A stretch of 64,000 bases of DNA from Aspidapion aeneum. Its lineage: Eukaryota; Arthropoda; Insecta; Coleoptera; Brentidae. Each line of letters opens with the position of its first letter. Position 1 is the stretch's first letter. This document shows, piece by piece, positions 10,720 to 22,108 of this stretch. Where the stretch lies: contig OY755048.1 in the NCBI GenBank assembly GCA_963576565.1, forward strand, positions 5,356,220-5,420,219, written 5' to 3'. Made by a program: the position numbers and the translations under genes. The notes beneath the pieces are model-generated. The model ran no database searches, was not told the origin of the DNA, and was given only the letters and a program-made list of their open reading frames with translations.

Positions 10720-11560
10720 GACAATAACCCTGTATAGTTTTTTAACTTTGCTATTCCAGCCAAACTTCTTTACGTTCAATTTCCTAAGAGTCATTTGCAG
10801 CCGTAATTGCCAAGTTTAGAAAAACATTTCCAAACTAGTAAGAACCATTCATTTTGAAATTTGTATTGTAGAACTTGGCTTTAGTTTTATCTCAATTCTT
10901 TTTACGAAATACCACTTTCGCGTACTTGGCTTTTTTATATGAAATGTTTTTGTTATGATTTCACTGCTTTTTTAAAGGATTTGGATAATATTTAAGTTTT
11001 AAAGTAGTAAAATATACGGGATATTGTTTAAAAATTTTGCAATGCCTTATTAAAAATGTTGAGTTTTTTATATTTTCCTATGGTTTTATCATAGTTCTTA
11101 ACAGCCTTCTAAAGCTCAGCTCTCTAGTGTTCCTGGAAGTAGCCAATGTTAATTTTACATAACTTTACATGTATAGGGGAGGGAAGTAAATTAAAATTTT
11201 GGGGTTCTTGATTTTTTCCAGGGGTTTGGTCACAATTTCTGTCAGTCTGCCAAATTTCAGCTTTGTAGCATGTCTGGAAGTACAGTAGAATTTTGATGAT
11301 CTATACATGAGTGAGTGAGTGAGTGACAATTTCGACGTTTTTTGAAATTTCGTAACTACTTCAGTACTTTTGGGAATTCCATGAAACTAAACATGAAGGG
11401 ATTGTTAACTCCATGGAGATCTCCGACTGTGCAAAGTTTGAGATTCGTAGCTCATTCCGAAGTAGAGTTTTAGATAGGTCAAATATCGGCTGAAATGTTT
11501 CAAGAAAAGATGGTACGGCGCGTGAACTTGGCGAGGCACTGCCGTGTCCTCAGATTAACT
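10720..11560. other. Intronic stretch with a (GAGT)n tract
   Basis: AT-rich DNA with a short GAGT microsatellite at 11309-11326, followed by GACAATTTCGACGTTTTTTG and ATTTCGTAACTACTTC. This microsatellite-then-conserved-block layout recalls the HINE-like elements but is a different sequence. No terminus or coding region could be defined. Confidence 0.4.
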
Positions 11561-11563
11561 TTC

Positions 11564-11758
11564 TAAATAGTCAACCACACCGTCTAATAAATGAAAAAAC
11601 GCAAATAAACGGAGGTAAAAACGTCAAAATCACACGAATTCTCAATACAAACAAAGCAACTGGTCCGCTGGTGACGTAAGCAGACACTGTTCGTCTCGCT
11701 GAGCGACGCTAACATAGAGTTAAATGGAAATAAGCAATCCTGTGTGTTTATAATCGTT
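11564..11758. repeat. Dispersed repeat, copy 1
   Basis: About 195 bp similar to 27938-28128 in the same orientation. Shared blocks include CAAAATCACACGAA, TCTCAATACAAACAAAG, CCGCTGGTGACGTA and GAGCGACGCTAACATAGAGT. It is compatible with a SINE or MITE, but no tail, internal promoter box or target duplication could be defined. Confidence 0.7.
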
Positions 11759-12007
11759 GTTATCGGACCACCCAGATGCGAAAAAGCCACACAGTTCCGA
11801 AAAACATAATTTACTGTTTTTTAGGGTAAATAAGCATGACGAAATAAAATTCATATTTTAGAAACTCTACATTTTATAAAGAAAATCTCGTAGTTGTGGT
11901 ATTTCGCTTCATCAAGACGAAAAGAAAACACACCTTAATTTGAAATTTCGAAAAACGTCATTTACGGATTTTAGGGTGTCAAATCCTGTTACTGTATGGT
12001 GTAGCTA

Positions 12008-12930
12008 CCTGCTTTGGTAATCTTTCGTCGCTCATCCGTTGTACATGGCCATACCATATCAGTTGCCTTTTAGTGATGTCATCCGTTATGCTTACCTCGA
12101 TTCCCATTCTTTCTTTTATGATCTCATTTCTTATAGGTTTCTTATGATCTGTTCTAGATATTCTCATTGATCTTCTTATTGCATCCATTTCGACACTTTC
12201 CATTTTTGCTTTGTATTTTTTTGTTACGCGACAAGTCTCTATTCCATACAACAGCGTGCTTTTCACCATTGTTTCATATATGTTAAATTTTACATTCTTT
12301 TTTATCTCTCTGCTCCATAAAATACTGTTAATACAACCAATAACCTTTTTTGCTTTTACTATTCTTTTTTCCAGTTCTTTAGAGTCTGTTCCCGTCTTAT
12401 CAAATGTGACCCCAAGTATACATACTCATTACATGGAGATATTGTTTGTCCATTTTCTAGTTCTAATTCACTTGATTCGTTTCCAATACATAAGTATTGT
12501 GTCTTGTCCACGTTCACTGTTAACCCTCACTTTTGCTATTCTTCCGTTAACTTTCTCATCATATACTTCATGTCTTCTTTATCATTAGCTACAATTACTT
12601 GGTCGTCAGCAAACTGTAGTGTGCATATGGTAAATCGGTCGTTAAGTTGAATTCCCATGCCGTGTACTTTGCGTTTCCAGTTTTTTAGAGCCACCGCGAT
12701 ATATATTTTAAAAAGAGTTGGAGAGATATAACATCCCTGTCTTAAGCCTCTCGTTACCAGGAATTCTTTTGAACGTCGATTTCCAATTTTAATTTTAGAT
12801 TTTGACCATTTGTATAGTTCTTTTATCGCTTTTATGTATGTATGATTGATATTAGTCTGATCTAACACTGTCCATAATTTTTCTACTGGAACGGTATCAT
12901 ATGCTTTTTGTAGGTCCACAAACGTTCTTG
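12008..12930 (-). mobile_element. RTE-like retrotransposon, truncated at both ends
   Basis: The minus strand encodes FVDLQKAYDTVPVEKLW (motif A), TRGLRQGCYISPTLFKIY, LQFADDQVIVANDKEDM (catalytic box) and, after frameshifts, STLLYGIETCRVTKKYKAKM and DITKRQLIWYGHVQRM. It stops abruptly within RLPKQV, so the 3' end is missing, unlike the copies at 2925 and 13352. It is head to head with the copy at 13352-14150. Confidence 0.88.
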
Positions 12931-13074
12931 TGGGGTGAAAAAGTTTGAGTATAACCTTGCAATCCATCAACGAGAGCTATCAAAATTATTTTGGTGTATA
13001 ACCACTTTGTTTGATTTGAAAATTCTGCGGCTGGACAAACCATTACCAACCATTACTGTACTGCATTGTCTGGA

Positions 13075-13234
13075 AAATGCTATAGTCCACAGCACATTAT
13101 TTATTTTAGGTGTAACAGGCGGAATTTTCCTTCATAGCTTTATTTCGAGTCGACCAACATTTTCCTATGCGAAAATTCTTGAATGTGATTCCTAACAGAG
13201 GGCGCGGGCGCAGAAATCTTTCGAGCAACTTATT
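13075..13234 (+). repeat. Left arm of an inverted repeat around an RTE-like copy
   Basis: The segment GTAACAGGCGGAATTTTCC through AAATTCTTGAATGTGATTCC to GGCGCAGAAATC aligns as a reverse complement with 14224-14400 at roughly 75% by eye. The RTE-like fragment (13352-14150) occupies the space between the arms. Confidence 0.72.
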
Positions 13235-13351
13235 TGATTATGTGACAGAAAAAAATGCCCTCTTTAGTGTTACTTAGTCTCATAAATTATTAGATGAAAA
13301 AAATTTTAGTAAATAATTATTACCTGGCAATTTTTTTCTACAACTAAACAA

Positions 13352-14150
13352 CCGATTTACCATATACACACTACAGTTTGCTGACGACCAAGTAATTGTA
13401 GCTAATGATAAAGAAGACATGGAGTATATGATGAGAAAGTTAATGGAAGTATCCAAAAGTAGGGATTAACAGTGAACGTGGACAAGACACAGTACTTATG
13501 TATTGGAAACGAATCCAGTGAGTTAGAACTGGACAATGGACAAGTAATATCTTTTTGCAATGAATATGTATACTTGGGTGTCACATTTGATAACACAGGA
13601 ACAGACTGTAAAGAACTGGAAAAAATAATAGTAAAAGCAAAAAAGGTTATTGGATGTCTTAACAGTATTTTATGGAGCAGAAAGATAAAAAAGAATGTAA
13701 AATTTAACATATATGAAACAATGGTGAAAAGCACGCTGTTGTATGGAATAGAGACTTGTCGCGTAACAGAAAACTACAAAACAAAAATGGAAAGTGTCGA
13801 AATGGATGCAATAAAAAGATCAATGAGAATATCTAGAACAGATCACATAAGAAATGAGATCATAAAAGAAAGAATGGGAATCGAGGGAAGCATAACGGAT
13901 GACATTACTAAAAGGCAACTGATATGGTACGGCCATGTACAACGGATGAACGACGAAAGAGTACCACGGCAGGTCCCAGAATAGCAACCAATAGGGCGCA
14001 GAAAAAGAGGGCGTCCTAAACTAGAATGGCAACATTCAATTCAAAGATCAATGAGTCAAAAAAATCTGACAGAAGATGATTGTCAGGATCGCAGGAGGTG
14101 GAGAATAGGCGTCGGACAACGTAGAAAAACGTTCTAAACCGACTAAAAAA
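13352..14150 (+). mobile_element. RTE-like retrotransposon, 5'-truncated copy
   Basis: It starts at NRFTIYTLQFADDQVIVAND, so it lacks motif A. A frameshift near 13447 is followed by the frame VDKTQYLCIGNESSEL through STLLYGIETCRVTENY to WYGHVQRMNDERVPRQ, where a premature stop occurs. The remaining tail (GRRKRGRPKLEW) is in frame after the stop, and the element ends at GTAGAAAAACGTTCTAAACCGAC. It is dead. Confidence 0.88.
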
Positions 14151-14223
14151 AAATATGAAAAATTTCTGTTGCTTAAAAAATGTTTTTTAAAGTAAACGGC
14201 AAAGTTGTCCCCAAAATTGCATG

Positions 14224-14400
14224 CTTGGTTTAGTCAGTCCGAAGCTCAAAAAATGTCTGCGCCAGCGTACTCCGTTAGGAATCATATTCAAGAATTTTTG
14301 CAAAGGAAAAACTTGGGCGTCTCAGCAAAATGAAGCTATGATCAAAAATTCAGCCTGTTACCCATCACTTAAAAAATAGACCGTGTACTCTGGACTATTA
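14224..14400 (-). repeat. Right arm of the inverted repeat around an RTE-like copy
   Basis: Reverse complement partner of 13075-13234; shared blocks include TTAGGAATCATATTCAAGAA and TCAGCCTGTTACCC. Confidence 0.72.
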
Positions 14401-15000
14401 GGTTATCGAGAATTATGTAATTGTGCATAATGAAACTTTTTAAAAACCTTCCAGAGTTCCAATCAGAGAAAATGATGGCGCTTCTCTGAGTTCATCATTT
14501 AGCCAAAAAAACGTTTATTCTGCAAAACTCAGAATTTGTTTATTCCTCTTGGGGCAACACTACAGTCAACGTAAAGTGTTTTCCCTGTAGGCTACAGTGT
14601 TTTATTTTTTGAATCAACAAGGCTGATCGACAGTTAAAAATTTTAATATAAACCAGCTTGATTAATTTTGATTTAAAGCTTTTAAAAAATTAACCTTTTT
14701 AGTCTTTAATTTTAATTCAATTTGTTTTTTCATTTGGGACTTCATTAATTAACTCTTTTTTCATTCTAACCAAATTCGTTTTTATTAACATAAAGAAATG
14801 ATTGCAAAGCTTTTTTATTACTGAAGAAATTATGAAAAGCCTTTAATAAAATAACTAAACTTAAATTCATTATTTAAATTCAAATAAAAAAATATATTCA
14901 CTAAATATAATAGTATTATTTTTTTATAACATTTTTATTCTTTTATGCTACACACATTAACTTTTTTTTGTTTTATATTTTATATTAAATTTCATCTCAC

Positions 15001-15097
15001 CTGTCTCTCCACCTTCACAACTCTTGAAGCCAGGGAGATTTCAGAAGAATACACATCCAAGGATTTAGAGTCTTGTTTTCCCAATATTTGGTCCAAC
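15001..15097 (-). CDS. KCNQ: KCNQ potassium channel, helix C and linker exon
   Basis: The acceptor (ATATATTTTTAG, AG at 15099-15098) is followed by one base that completes an Arg codon with the preceding exon, then LDQILGKQDSKSLDVYSSE and ISLASRVVKVERQ. It ends CAG|GTGAGA in phase 0. LDQILGKQ is the end of the helix C coiled coil that tetramerises KCNQ subunits, and SRVVKVERQ starts the segment leading to helix D. The length is 97 nt. The plus-strand 121-codon open frame over this region (14945-15310) is antisense to the exon. Confidence 0.96.
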
Positions 15098-15210
15098 CTA
15101 AAAATATATTATAAAAAATACGGATGTTTATTTTTAACATCAGAAAAATCGAAAATTAAAAAAAAACAGGAAGAGCAGGCATTACAGCTCAATAAAAGAC
15201 ATCTTATTCG

Positions 15211-15820
15211 AATAGTTTTTGCAAAGTCCTTTATAGAAAGTGAAATGGGCGCCTGTAGATATACTCTTGAAAATTATATCATTTTATTATATCGTAAACT
15301 AAAGAAATAAAAATAGATAATCAAACTTTCTATTTCTACACCTACAGGAACGACACTGATTTATTTTCTAGCTCTGCATACTGCCGAGTAAAGGGGTCCC
15401 AAAAAGCACACCCGAAAAAAAATCTGCCAATCAGGTGCCGTCCATCCACCTGGGCTCGGTCGGTCGGTAAACAAATACTTTGTGGCCGACCATCGGCATA
15501 ACCTTTAAAGAAAGTGACATGGGCGGCGGTAGATATACTCATGAAAATTATTTCATTTAATTATGGCGTAAACTAAAGAAATAAAAATAGATAATAAAAC
15601 TTTCTATTCCTACACCTACAGAAACGACACTGATTTATTTTCTAACTCTGCATACTGCCGACTAAAGGAGTCCCGAAAAGAACATCTGAAAGCAATTAAA
15701 AGCGCATCTCAAAAAAATCTGCCAATCAGGTACCGTCCATCCACCTGGGCTCGACAAAATTTCATGAAATTGATAGAACCCCGTATTAGGAGTTATTCAA
15801 GTGACTTTGCAAAAAGTATA
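15211..15820. mobile_element. TIR DNA element in the short KCNQ intron
   Basis: The ends are inverted: AATAGTTTTTGCAAAGTCC on the left and GTGACTTTGCAAAAAGTATA on the right. The interior holds a direct duplication: a unit from GAAAGTGA(A/C)ATGGGCG through TTTCTA(T)TCTACACCTACAG to CACCTGGGCTCG occurs near 15236-15455 and again near 15508-15755. A second, inverted copy of the element lies at 63210-63708. A short open frame (NLPIRYRPSTWARQNFM) is partly shared between copies but broken by frameshifts. I do not recognise the family. It fills most of the 732-bp intron between two KCNQ exons and ends 9 bp from a splice donor. Confidence 0.7.
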
Positions 15821-15829
15821 CGTACCTAC

Positions 15830-15957
15830 CTGAATTGTAAATTCTTCACTCTGTTCATTAAATCAGCATGTCCAGAGGAATACTGTTCAATCACATCTTT
15901 GACATCATACGGCTTAAGTGCTTCTCGAAACTTCCTTCTTGCGACGTAGAATTTGAT
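15830..15957 (-). CDS. KCNQ: KCNQ potassium channel, helix B / helix C exon
   Basis: The acceptor (GTGACTCTAG, AG at 15959-15958) leads into a phase-0 frame [10 protein letters not shown], then [16 protein letters not shown] and [16 protein letters not shown]. The donor is CAG|GTAGGT in phase 2. This is the most conserved part of the KCNQ C terminus: the end of helix B (YFVARRKF in relatives), the hallmark KPYDV-DVIEQYS motif, and the start of the helix C coiled coil that sets subunit assembly and calmodulin/PIP2-dependent gating of the M-type potassium current. The intron downstream is almost filled by a TIR element. Confidence 0.98.
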
Positions 15958-16014
15958 CTAGAGTCACGAAGAAGAGAATTTGGATTCCGTGTAACTTTTA
16001 CAAACGTTAATGAG

Positions 16015-16622
16015 TAAAATTCTAGGGTATTTTAAGAAAAAGCTGCAAAAATGGTAATATATTTTTTGTTTGGCATGGTGGTACCTAACACTCAAAGCTA
16101 GATTCGTATTTTGAGGATCTGTGATTTTCCGGCTTCAGAATCCAAGATGGCGGCTGACAAAGTTAAGAAAAAAAAAAAAAATCTCTGTTTTAGGAGAAAT
16201 TAAATTAGTTTTGATGGATTCACTTCAAGCGGAACCCACTTAATTTAAAACTGCAAAAAATTTGACATCTGATTCTGTCACTTCAAAACGAAATGGCGTC
16301 TATATTTCTAAAAATTAGTTTTTTTTTTCGATATTTCCTTTAAATTTATTGCGATATGTATTTTTAACACCTAACGTTAAGGCTATTGACCACCTACCGA
16401 AAAAAAAAGTTTTCCAATCGACACAAAGATGGCGATTAATATGTCAAAAATAAAAGATACCTTCATAACCTGTGGACAAAATTTTATGTTTACAAATAAA
16501 AAATCTGGATTTTATCAAGAGTAAGCCAAGTTTTGTATTTATAAAAAATTACTATTATTAGTTTGATATTTAACATTTAAGATGGCGGTTGAAGTTCCCC
16601 TAAAAGAGTTTTTTGTTTCTTA

Positions 16623-16663
<41 letters not shown>

Positions 16664-17690
16664 TCATTGCTGGTCTATATCAATTTATACTAAATAAGGA
16701 AAAAGTTGAAAAATACCATAACACATACCATATGTCTATTATAATCAAAGATGGCGGCGTTCAAAATATAAAAACAACAGTAGTTTTTGGGTTTGGTAAA
16801 TTTTTTTATCAAAAAGTGTAATTTTATAATGGCTTAAAATTTTTTTATTGGTTATTTTTAAACTAAAATGTACAAAAAAATATAATTTACTAGCCTTTTA
16901 AAGATGGCGGCGGAAAAAGTAAAGAAAAAGCATTTTTGTTTTTAGTTTCGAAAGTTAGCGAAAACAACCGGACAAAAGGCATTTTTGACATTTTTAAAGA
17001 ATCTGCGGGTTTTTAACGAGATGTCTTTTTCTTTACTTTGTCGGTCGCCATCTTTAAAAAGTAAATGAATTGTATTTTATTTCTAGGTCTTTAATAATTT
17101 TAAAAAATTTACTAAACCAAAAAATACTGTTGATTTTGAATTTTGAATGCCGTCATCTTAGATTATAATGGACATATGTCATTTATTATGGAATTTTTAA
17201 AATCAGAGACCCTTATTTAGTATATATTGACATATTACACGGCAACACTAGTTCTGTCAAACAAGAACAAAAAATAACTTTTTCATCTATGAACTTAGGC
17301 CGACATCTTGAATATTATATGTCCAATTTTAACTTCTAATAAATATTTACAAAGGTTGATTTACTCTTGATAAAATCTAGACGTTTTCTTGAATCGCCAT
17401 TTTTCTGTAGGCTAGAAAATTTATTTTTTTTTAGTTTAATAAGCTGGTTAATAGAAAAAATAATTTTTTAAAATATAGCCATCATTTTGTTTTTTGAAGT
17501 GGCAGGTTTTAAATTTTTTAAAATTTTAACTTGAGTAGGTTCCACTTAAAGTAAATCCATCAAAATTAATTTAATATCTCCTAAAACAGGACATTATTTT
17601 TTTTTGGGTGTAAAGCACTACAATGCAAAATCTTATAAAATAATATACCTATTTTGCAGCTTTATTTTACGAATGTACTCTACTATAAGG
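16015..17690. repeat. Long inverted repeat (foldback element), ~1.7 kb
   Basis: The two halves are reverse complements at roughly 70-75% by eye, folding at about 16955. The left half has AAGCTGCAAAAATGGTAATATA, GTTTTAGGAGAAATTAAATTA with TTTTGATGGATTCACTTCAAG, and AAAGATGGCGGCGGAAAAAGT. The right half has the inverted forms (near 17655, 17530-17590 and 17027-17055). There is no coding region. A (TA)n run lies at 16625-16662. AAGATGGCGGC-type motifs recur at 16148, 16580, 16749 and 16903 and inverted at 17046. Confidence 0.75.
16625..16662. repeat. (TA)n microsatellite
   Basis: About 38 bp of TA dinucleotides inside the foldback element. Confidence 0.95.
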
Positions 17691-18015
17691 CGGTCTTTAT
17701 AAGATTTAACAATGCAATTATATTAAAGATATTTGAGCTTAAAATATCAAGCCAGAAACAAACTTGCAATAAATATTACAAATGTGCAAAGTTGGATTGC
17801 ACTTTTTTATTTAGTTATGGATGTGCTCATTAATAATAATAATCTGCCTTAATTATAAGTTTTCTAACTACAAAACTTATAAAGATCGTTTGATTTTTGC
17901 AAAACTTTAAAGTTTGTTTAACGATAAAAGTTTTGGATTTTGTTAACCATTGAAAAAACTCTGTTGAACAGCGTTGTTCATTTAATATTGCCAAATCTGC
18001 AAAAATGACCTTGGT

Positions 18016-18235
18016 AAGCGGCGGATCTAGGGGGGGCCAGAGGGACCCGGGCACCCCCCCCTCCCTGACACTAAAATTTTTAATAAAAAATAGTGAATAT
18101 TTCATAAATTTTTATCCAATTTTAGAATTCAAATTTCAGACCTAAAAGTTTATCAAATGCAAGCAAACCAAAAAATATTTTAGTTTTTGCTTCCTCTTTG
18201 GCCCTTCCCCCCTGAAAATTCTGGATCCGCCACTG
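18016..18235. mobile_element. Degenerate CAGTGGCGGATCC-type MITE
   Basis: The left end AAGCGGCGGATCTAG and right end TTCTGGATCCGCCACTG are imperfect inverted repeats of the same type as 9130-9370, with G- and C-rich subterminal runs. No convincing target duplication was found. Confidence 0.55.
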
Positions 18236-18371
18236 CACGTTTCCATCGTAAATTTACAGTATACCTAAAGAACTGTAGGTATAAAAGAAATTTTATTTTC
18301 AATATTTAAAAATGTATTCCAAATTATAACAAGTCAGATTTAGGTCGGCGTTGAGAGAAAATAATTGTTAG

Positions 18372-18594
18372 TAGTGGCGTAGCCCAGAATATGGAACCTC
18401 TGATGCAGTTACGTACCTACATTTTTTTGGTAATACTTGCAAAATATTTCAACAATTTTTAGACTTGGGGTGGGGCGGCCCCGATGATGCAGTTACGTAC
18501 CTATACATTTTTTTTGGATATACGTGACAAATACCTACAAACACATTCCAAGGCTTGGGGAAGCCGGGCTCCGGCCCCCCTTCTGGATGCCAGT
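18372..18594. mobile_element. Degenerate TAGTGGCGTAGCC-type MITE with internal duplication
   Basis: The left end TAGTGGCGTAGCCCAGAA and right end CTTCTGGATGCCAGTG are weakly inverted. Inside, GATGCAGTTACGTACCTA followed by a T run occurs twice, about 84 bp apart, so a short tandem duplication has occurred. Confidence 0.45.
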
Positions 18595-19334
18595 GATCTC
18601 GAGGGTCCAAAGTATATTGTAAAACGATAATCCAGTATAAGATAGCCAATTAGTTTCTGTGTATAACAAACTGAAAATGGCCATTTTTAACTCTGTCAGT
18701 AATTATTGAGGATTATGTTTGTTATTCTTGTTGATTTGCGAACAAAAAAAACCTTGTAAGCTGTTTCATAAAAAAACTGGATCGGATTATTCCTGTTTAA
18801 TTAGTGCCTCTGAATATCGAACAAACTCAAACAATGCGACGAATTTTTTTTGCAGACAAAAGTATTTTTTCGAATTCTATTGTTTTCGGAATATGACATT
18901 GATGTATTATTGTTAGCTCTGTCACAGTCTCTTAATTTGAACCAGTCTGTCCACTCTCGCGAAAAGATTTTACAATACCATTACCACGATTGCAGTGGCG
19001 GCTGCAAAAAGACATTTCTTTTTCATTTTTAAAACATCTTTATAGGTTTTTATTTAATTTTATGCATTTCTTTTTAGCTTATTAGTAAACGAAGTTTGGT
19101 AACCCTCTGCAATTCTATGGAACACACTCCGACTCGACGCGACGCGATAAATGAGCCACTAAAACCCAAAGCAGCGTAGAATACGCTTCCCAATGAGTAT
19201 GTGCAACTTTTCTGTTGGCTCCTTCGAATAGAGATCGATTTTATCAGCAGTCTATATGAGCGACAGAGAGCCAATTTTGAACATTTTAGCGTTTTTAAGA
19301 TACGAAAAATCAAAGAAATTTTGTGCCTGACACA

Positions 19335-21926
19335 GTAGTCTATGGACAAATCGGCCTAAAAGGGGGTTTCGTGTGCAAGTCGTGCTAACTTTTTGCCGAT
19401 AAGCCAAGTTTGTTAAGGGCACTCCATAGGTAGATCAGGTTTTGACTTGTTGTCATTCTGGTAAATGCGTTTTTTTAAAGATATGGCCCCCACCACTTTT
19501 TTTTGCACGATACTTTTTAAAACGATGTATCTCTCTTAGAAATAGTCGTAGAGGGTTGCAAAAAATGGCAAATGAATCAGTAAACACCCGCAATAAAATA
19601 ACTTTCTATTATATTTTTAAAAATTTTGCTTAGTTTTTTTAGAAAAAATAAAATAACTGAATTTTTACTTTTTTTTTGTATAGCTAGTAAAGTTTAACCT
19701 ACATTTTTATTTACACCAAAGCAAAATTTTAAAAAAAGTTTAAATAAAAGTTATAGAATGAACATTTTTCTTTAATTTGGTGTATATAAGTCTTATATAG
19801 ATGTATATTTTATATTTATTTCAATAAAAAAACATTTGTTGTCACCAAAACGACTACCGAAGGTGTATTACCGTACGCGGACGCCTATAAGGCGGCGCGC
19901 GGTTTTACGCAGCTGAGTCGTCTAGTAAAACAGGTGATTTCTATTATTATTGTTATCGTTGTTTGATGAACATTATCAAACAACGTTGTTATTGTTATTT
20001 TTGAAAGTGACTATCAATAGAAGAAAGTTTTTACAATATAGTGCAGGTGCTAGAGGTAGTTGAGTATGCAAAATATGAGGACCACAATTTGACAATGGAT
20101 CCTAGCTGAGAATCGGTCACAGACTAACGATTTGGATGTTGCCGGGCAAGGTTTTGGTCCAATATTTTTTATCCCCCCTGCTTATATAGTCGTGTTCGAA
20201 TTTCTAAAAATATAACTAAGTTGACGCCCTAAGACACCATGACATAGAAATGGATCAAAAATGTGTAAAATCTAATTTAAAAATAAAATTATATTAGTTT
20301 TTTAAATTTTAGACTCCCCAAATCCTGAAATTTTTAGATTTTCTTAAAACCTAAGCTTACAGTGGGGTACGACTAATGACAAACTCTCCAGCGGTGTCCG
20401 TTTATTGAGGTAGTGTAAATAAATTTAAAAAAGAAACATGTTTATTACAGGTTTTAAAAAATTAAATACACACTTTGTTATAGATAATAAAATTGCCTTT
20501 TAAATGATGTATAATAAGGTAATGGTAGTTTTATCTATAACAATTTAGGGGCGTCCATAAATAAAATCAATTTTGAAAAATCACTAAATTTATCAATTTT
20601 TTGTAAGTTTTATCCAATTTTCTCAAAAATTAAGCTTTTTGGAAAAAAAATATTTTACCGTTTATTGTAGAAAATAAAATGTCCTTTTTTTTAACAATGT
20701 TTTAGTCAGTGGGGTCGGGCTAATGACAAACTCTCCAGCGGCGTCCGTTTATTAAGAAAATATAAAAAAATTAAAGAAACCACATAGGTTTTACCCGATT
20801 ATCTTAAAAACCAAGCTCTCTTTCAAAAATTGTGACCTATAGTCGATTGTAGACAATAAAATTTCCTTTTAAACGTGTACAATAGTGTAAGATTTATCTT
20901 CAGATTAAAACTTCACAGGCCTGTGCAACTAAAATCACTTTTTACAAATCACCAATTTTTCCAATTTTCTCAGAAACTAAGCTCAATTGACAAAAATGTG
21001 TTTTATACTTTACTGTAGGAAATAAAATTTTATTTTTAACAATATGTAAGTCAGTGGGGTTTAATTAATGACAAACCCTTCAGCGACGTCCGTATATTCA
21101 ATTAAAAAATAAAATAAATAAAATCACTTTTGTCGCATGTTTCACCCGATTTTTTATATTAAAATATTTAAAAAAATACATTTTTTTAAAAGTATTTTTT
21201 AATATATTTTAAATCAAGTAATTTAACCTTTGTTGTATTAAAATCGGATAAAAAATAAAAAGATACAATTTGTTTTTAAATATGCTTTTCCGCCATATTG
21301 AATCCGCCATATTTAAAAAAAGGCGCGATTATCACAATGACAATAAGTCAAAACCTGATCTGCTAGGTATGTTAAACAAATTTAAGTTACTTTCAAAAGG
21401 TTCTTATGGTTTTCATTAAAAGCATAATTTTTAAATATACCCTAATGACCCCTATTTTTTTCCAGTTATTTGGAAATAACTTAAAAACTAATTAACGCAT
21501 TGGAAGACTTGAACCAGATTTGAATAAAGAATCTAAGAAGACTATCTTTTTTATATAAACTTTTTTTTCTAGCTTTAATAGTTTTAGAAATAAAATAAAA
21601 AAAATAAAACCTTTTACCTTTTTTTTGAATTTTTTAATTTTTTTGACAAATACAAAAAAATACATATTTTCTGACTAATATATTTTTAAGTAAATTACAA
21701 AGCAAGTATTTTGAACTTTGTTCCATGAAAATCGGATTAGAAATAAAAAAGTTTTTTTAAAGATACGCCTTTCCGCCATTTTGAATCCGCCATATCTTTC
21801 AAAAAACGCATTTACCAGAATGACAACAAGGCAAAACCTGATATATGGGACGCCCTTAACAAAGTTAGCTTATCGCCAGAAAGTTGGCACGACTTGCACA
21901 CGAAACTTGATTTGTCCATAGACTAC
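19335..21926. mobile_element. 2.6-kb TIR element with internal tandem repeats
   Basis: Terminal inverted repeats of about 150 bp. The left begins GTAGTCTATGGACAAATC and continues through TTTCGTGTGCAAGTCGTGC, GATAAGCCAAGTTTGTTAAG and TTGTTGTCATTCTGGTAAAT; the right end carries the same series inverted. Inside, the phrase CAGTGGGGT ... AATGACAAACTCTCCAGCGG recurs near 20361, 20709 and 21053 (about 345-bp period). Weaker half-period matches give a ~173-bp unit. A related piece lies near 60350-60450. No transposase frame remains and I found no clean target duplication. Confidence 0.72.
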
Positions 21927-22108
21927 AGGTCATCAGTTAGTGATATTATTGGCATTGTTCATGTGCGTGGAGCGTGGGTGTTTTAATTTACGCCTTTTGC
22001 ATTAAATTTCAATAATTTCAACAAAATTTCTTGATAAATTTTGAGTCGTTTCATGAGTGGGCATGGGTTAGTTTAATAAAAAGAAAATAGAATTAGAAAC
22101 CCCAAATA

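Noticed and set aside
14945..15310. Plus-strand 121-codon open frame
   Set aside because: It is antisense to the KCNQ helix C exon (15001-15097) and runs into the TIR element; no codon pattern or motif supports it.
15600..15830. Open frame DLFSNSAYCRLKESRKEH to SYSSDFAKSI as a possible conserved protein
   Set aside because: The second copy at 63210-63708 has frameshifts in the same region and the frame's end is simply the element's terminal inverted repeat; no known domain.
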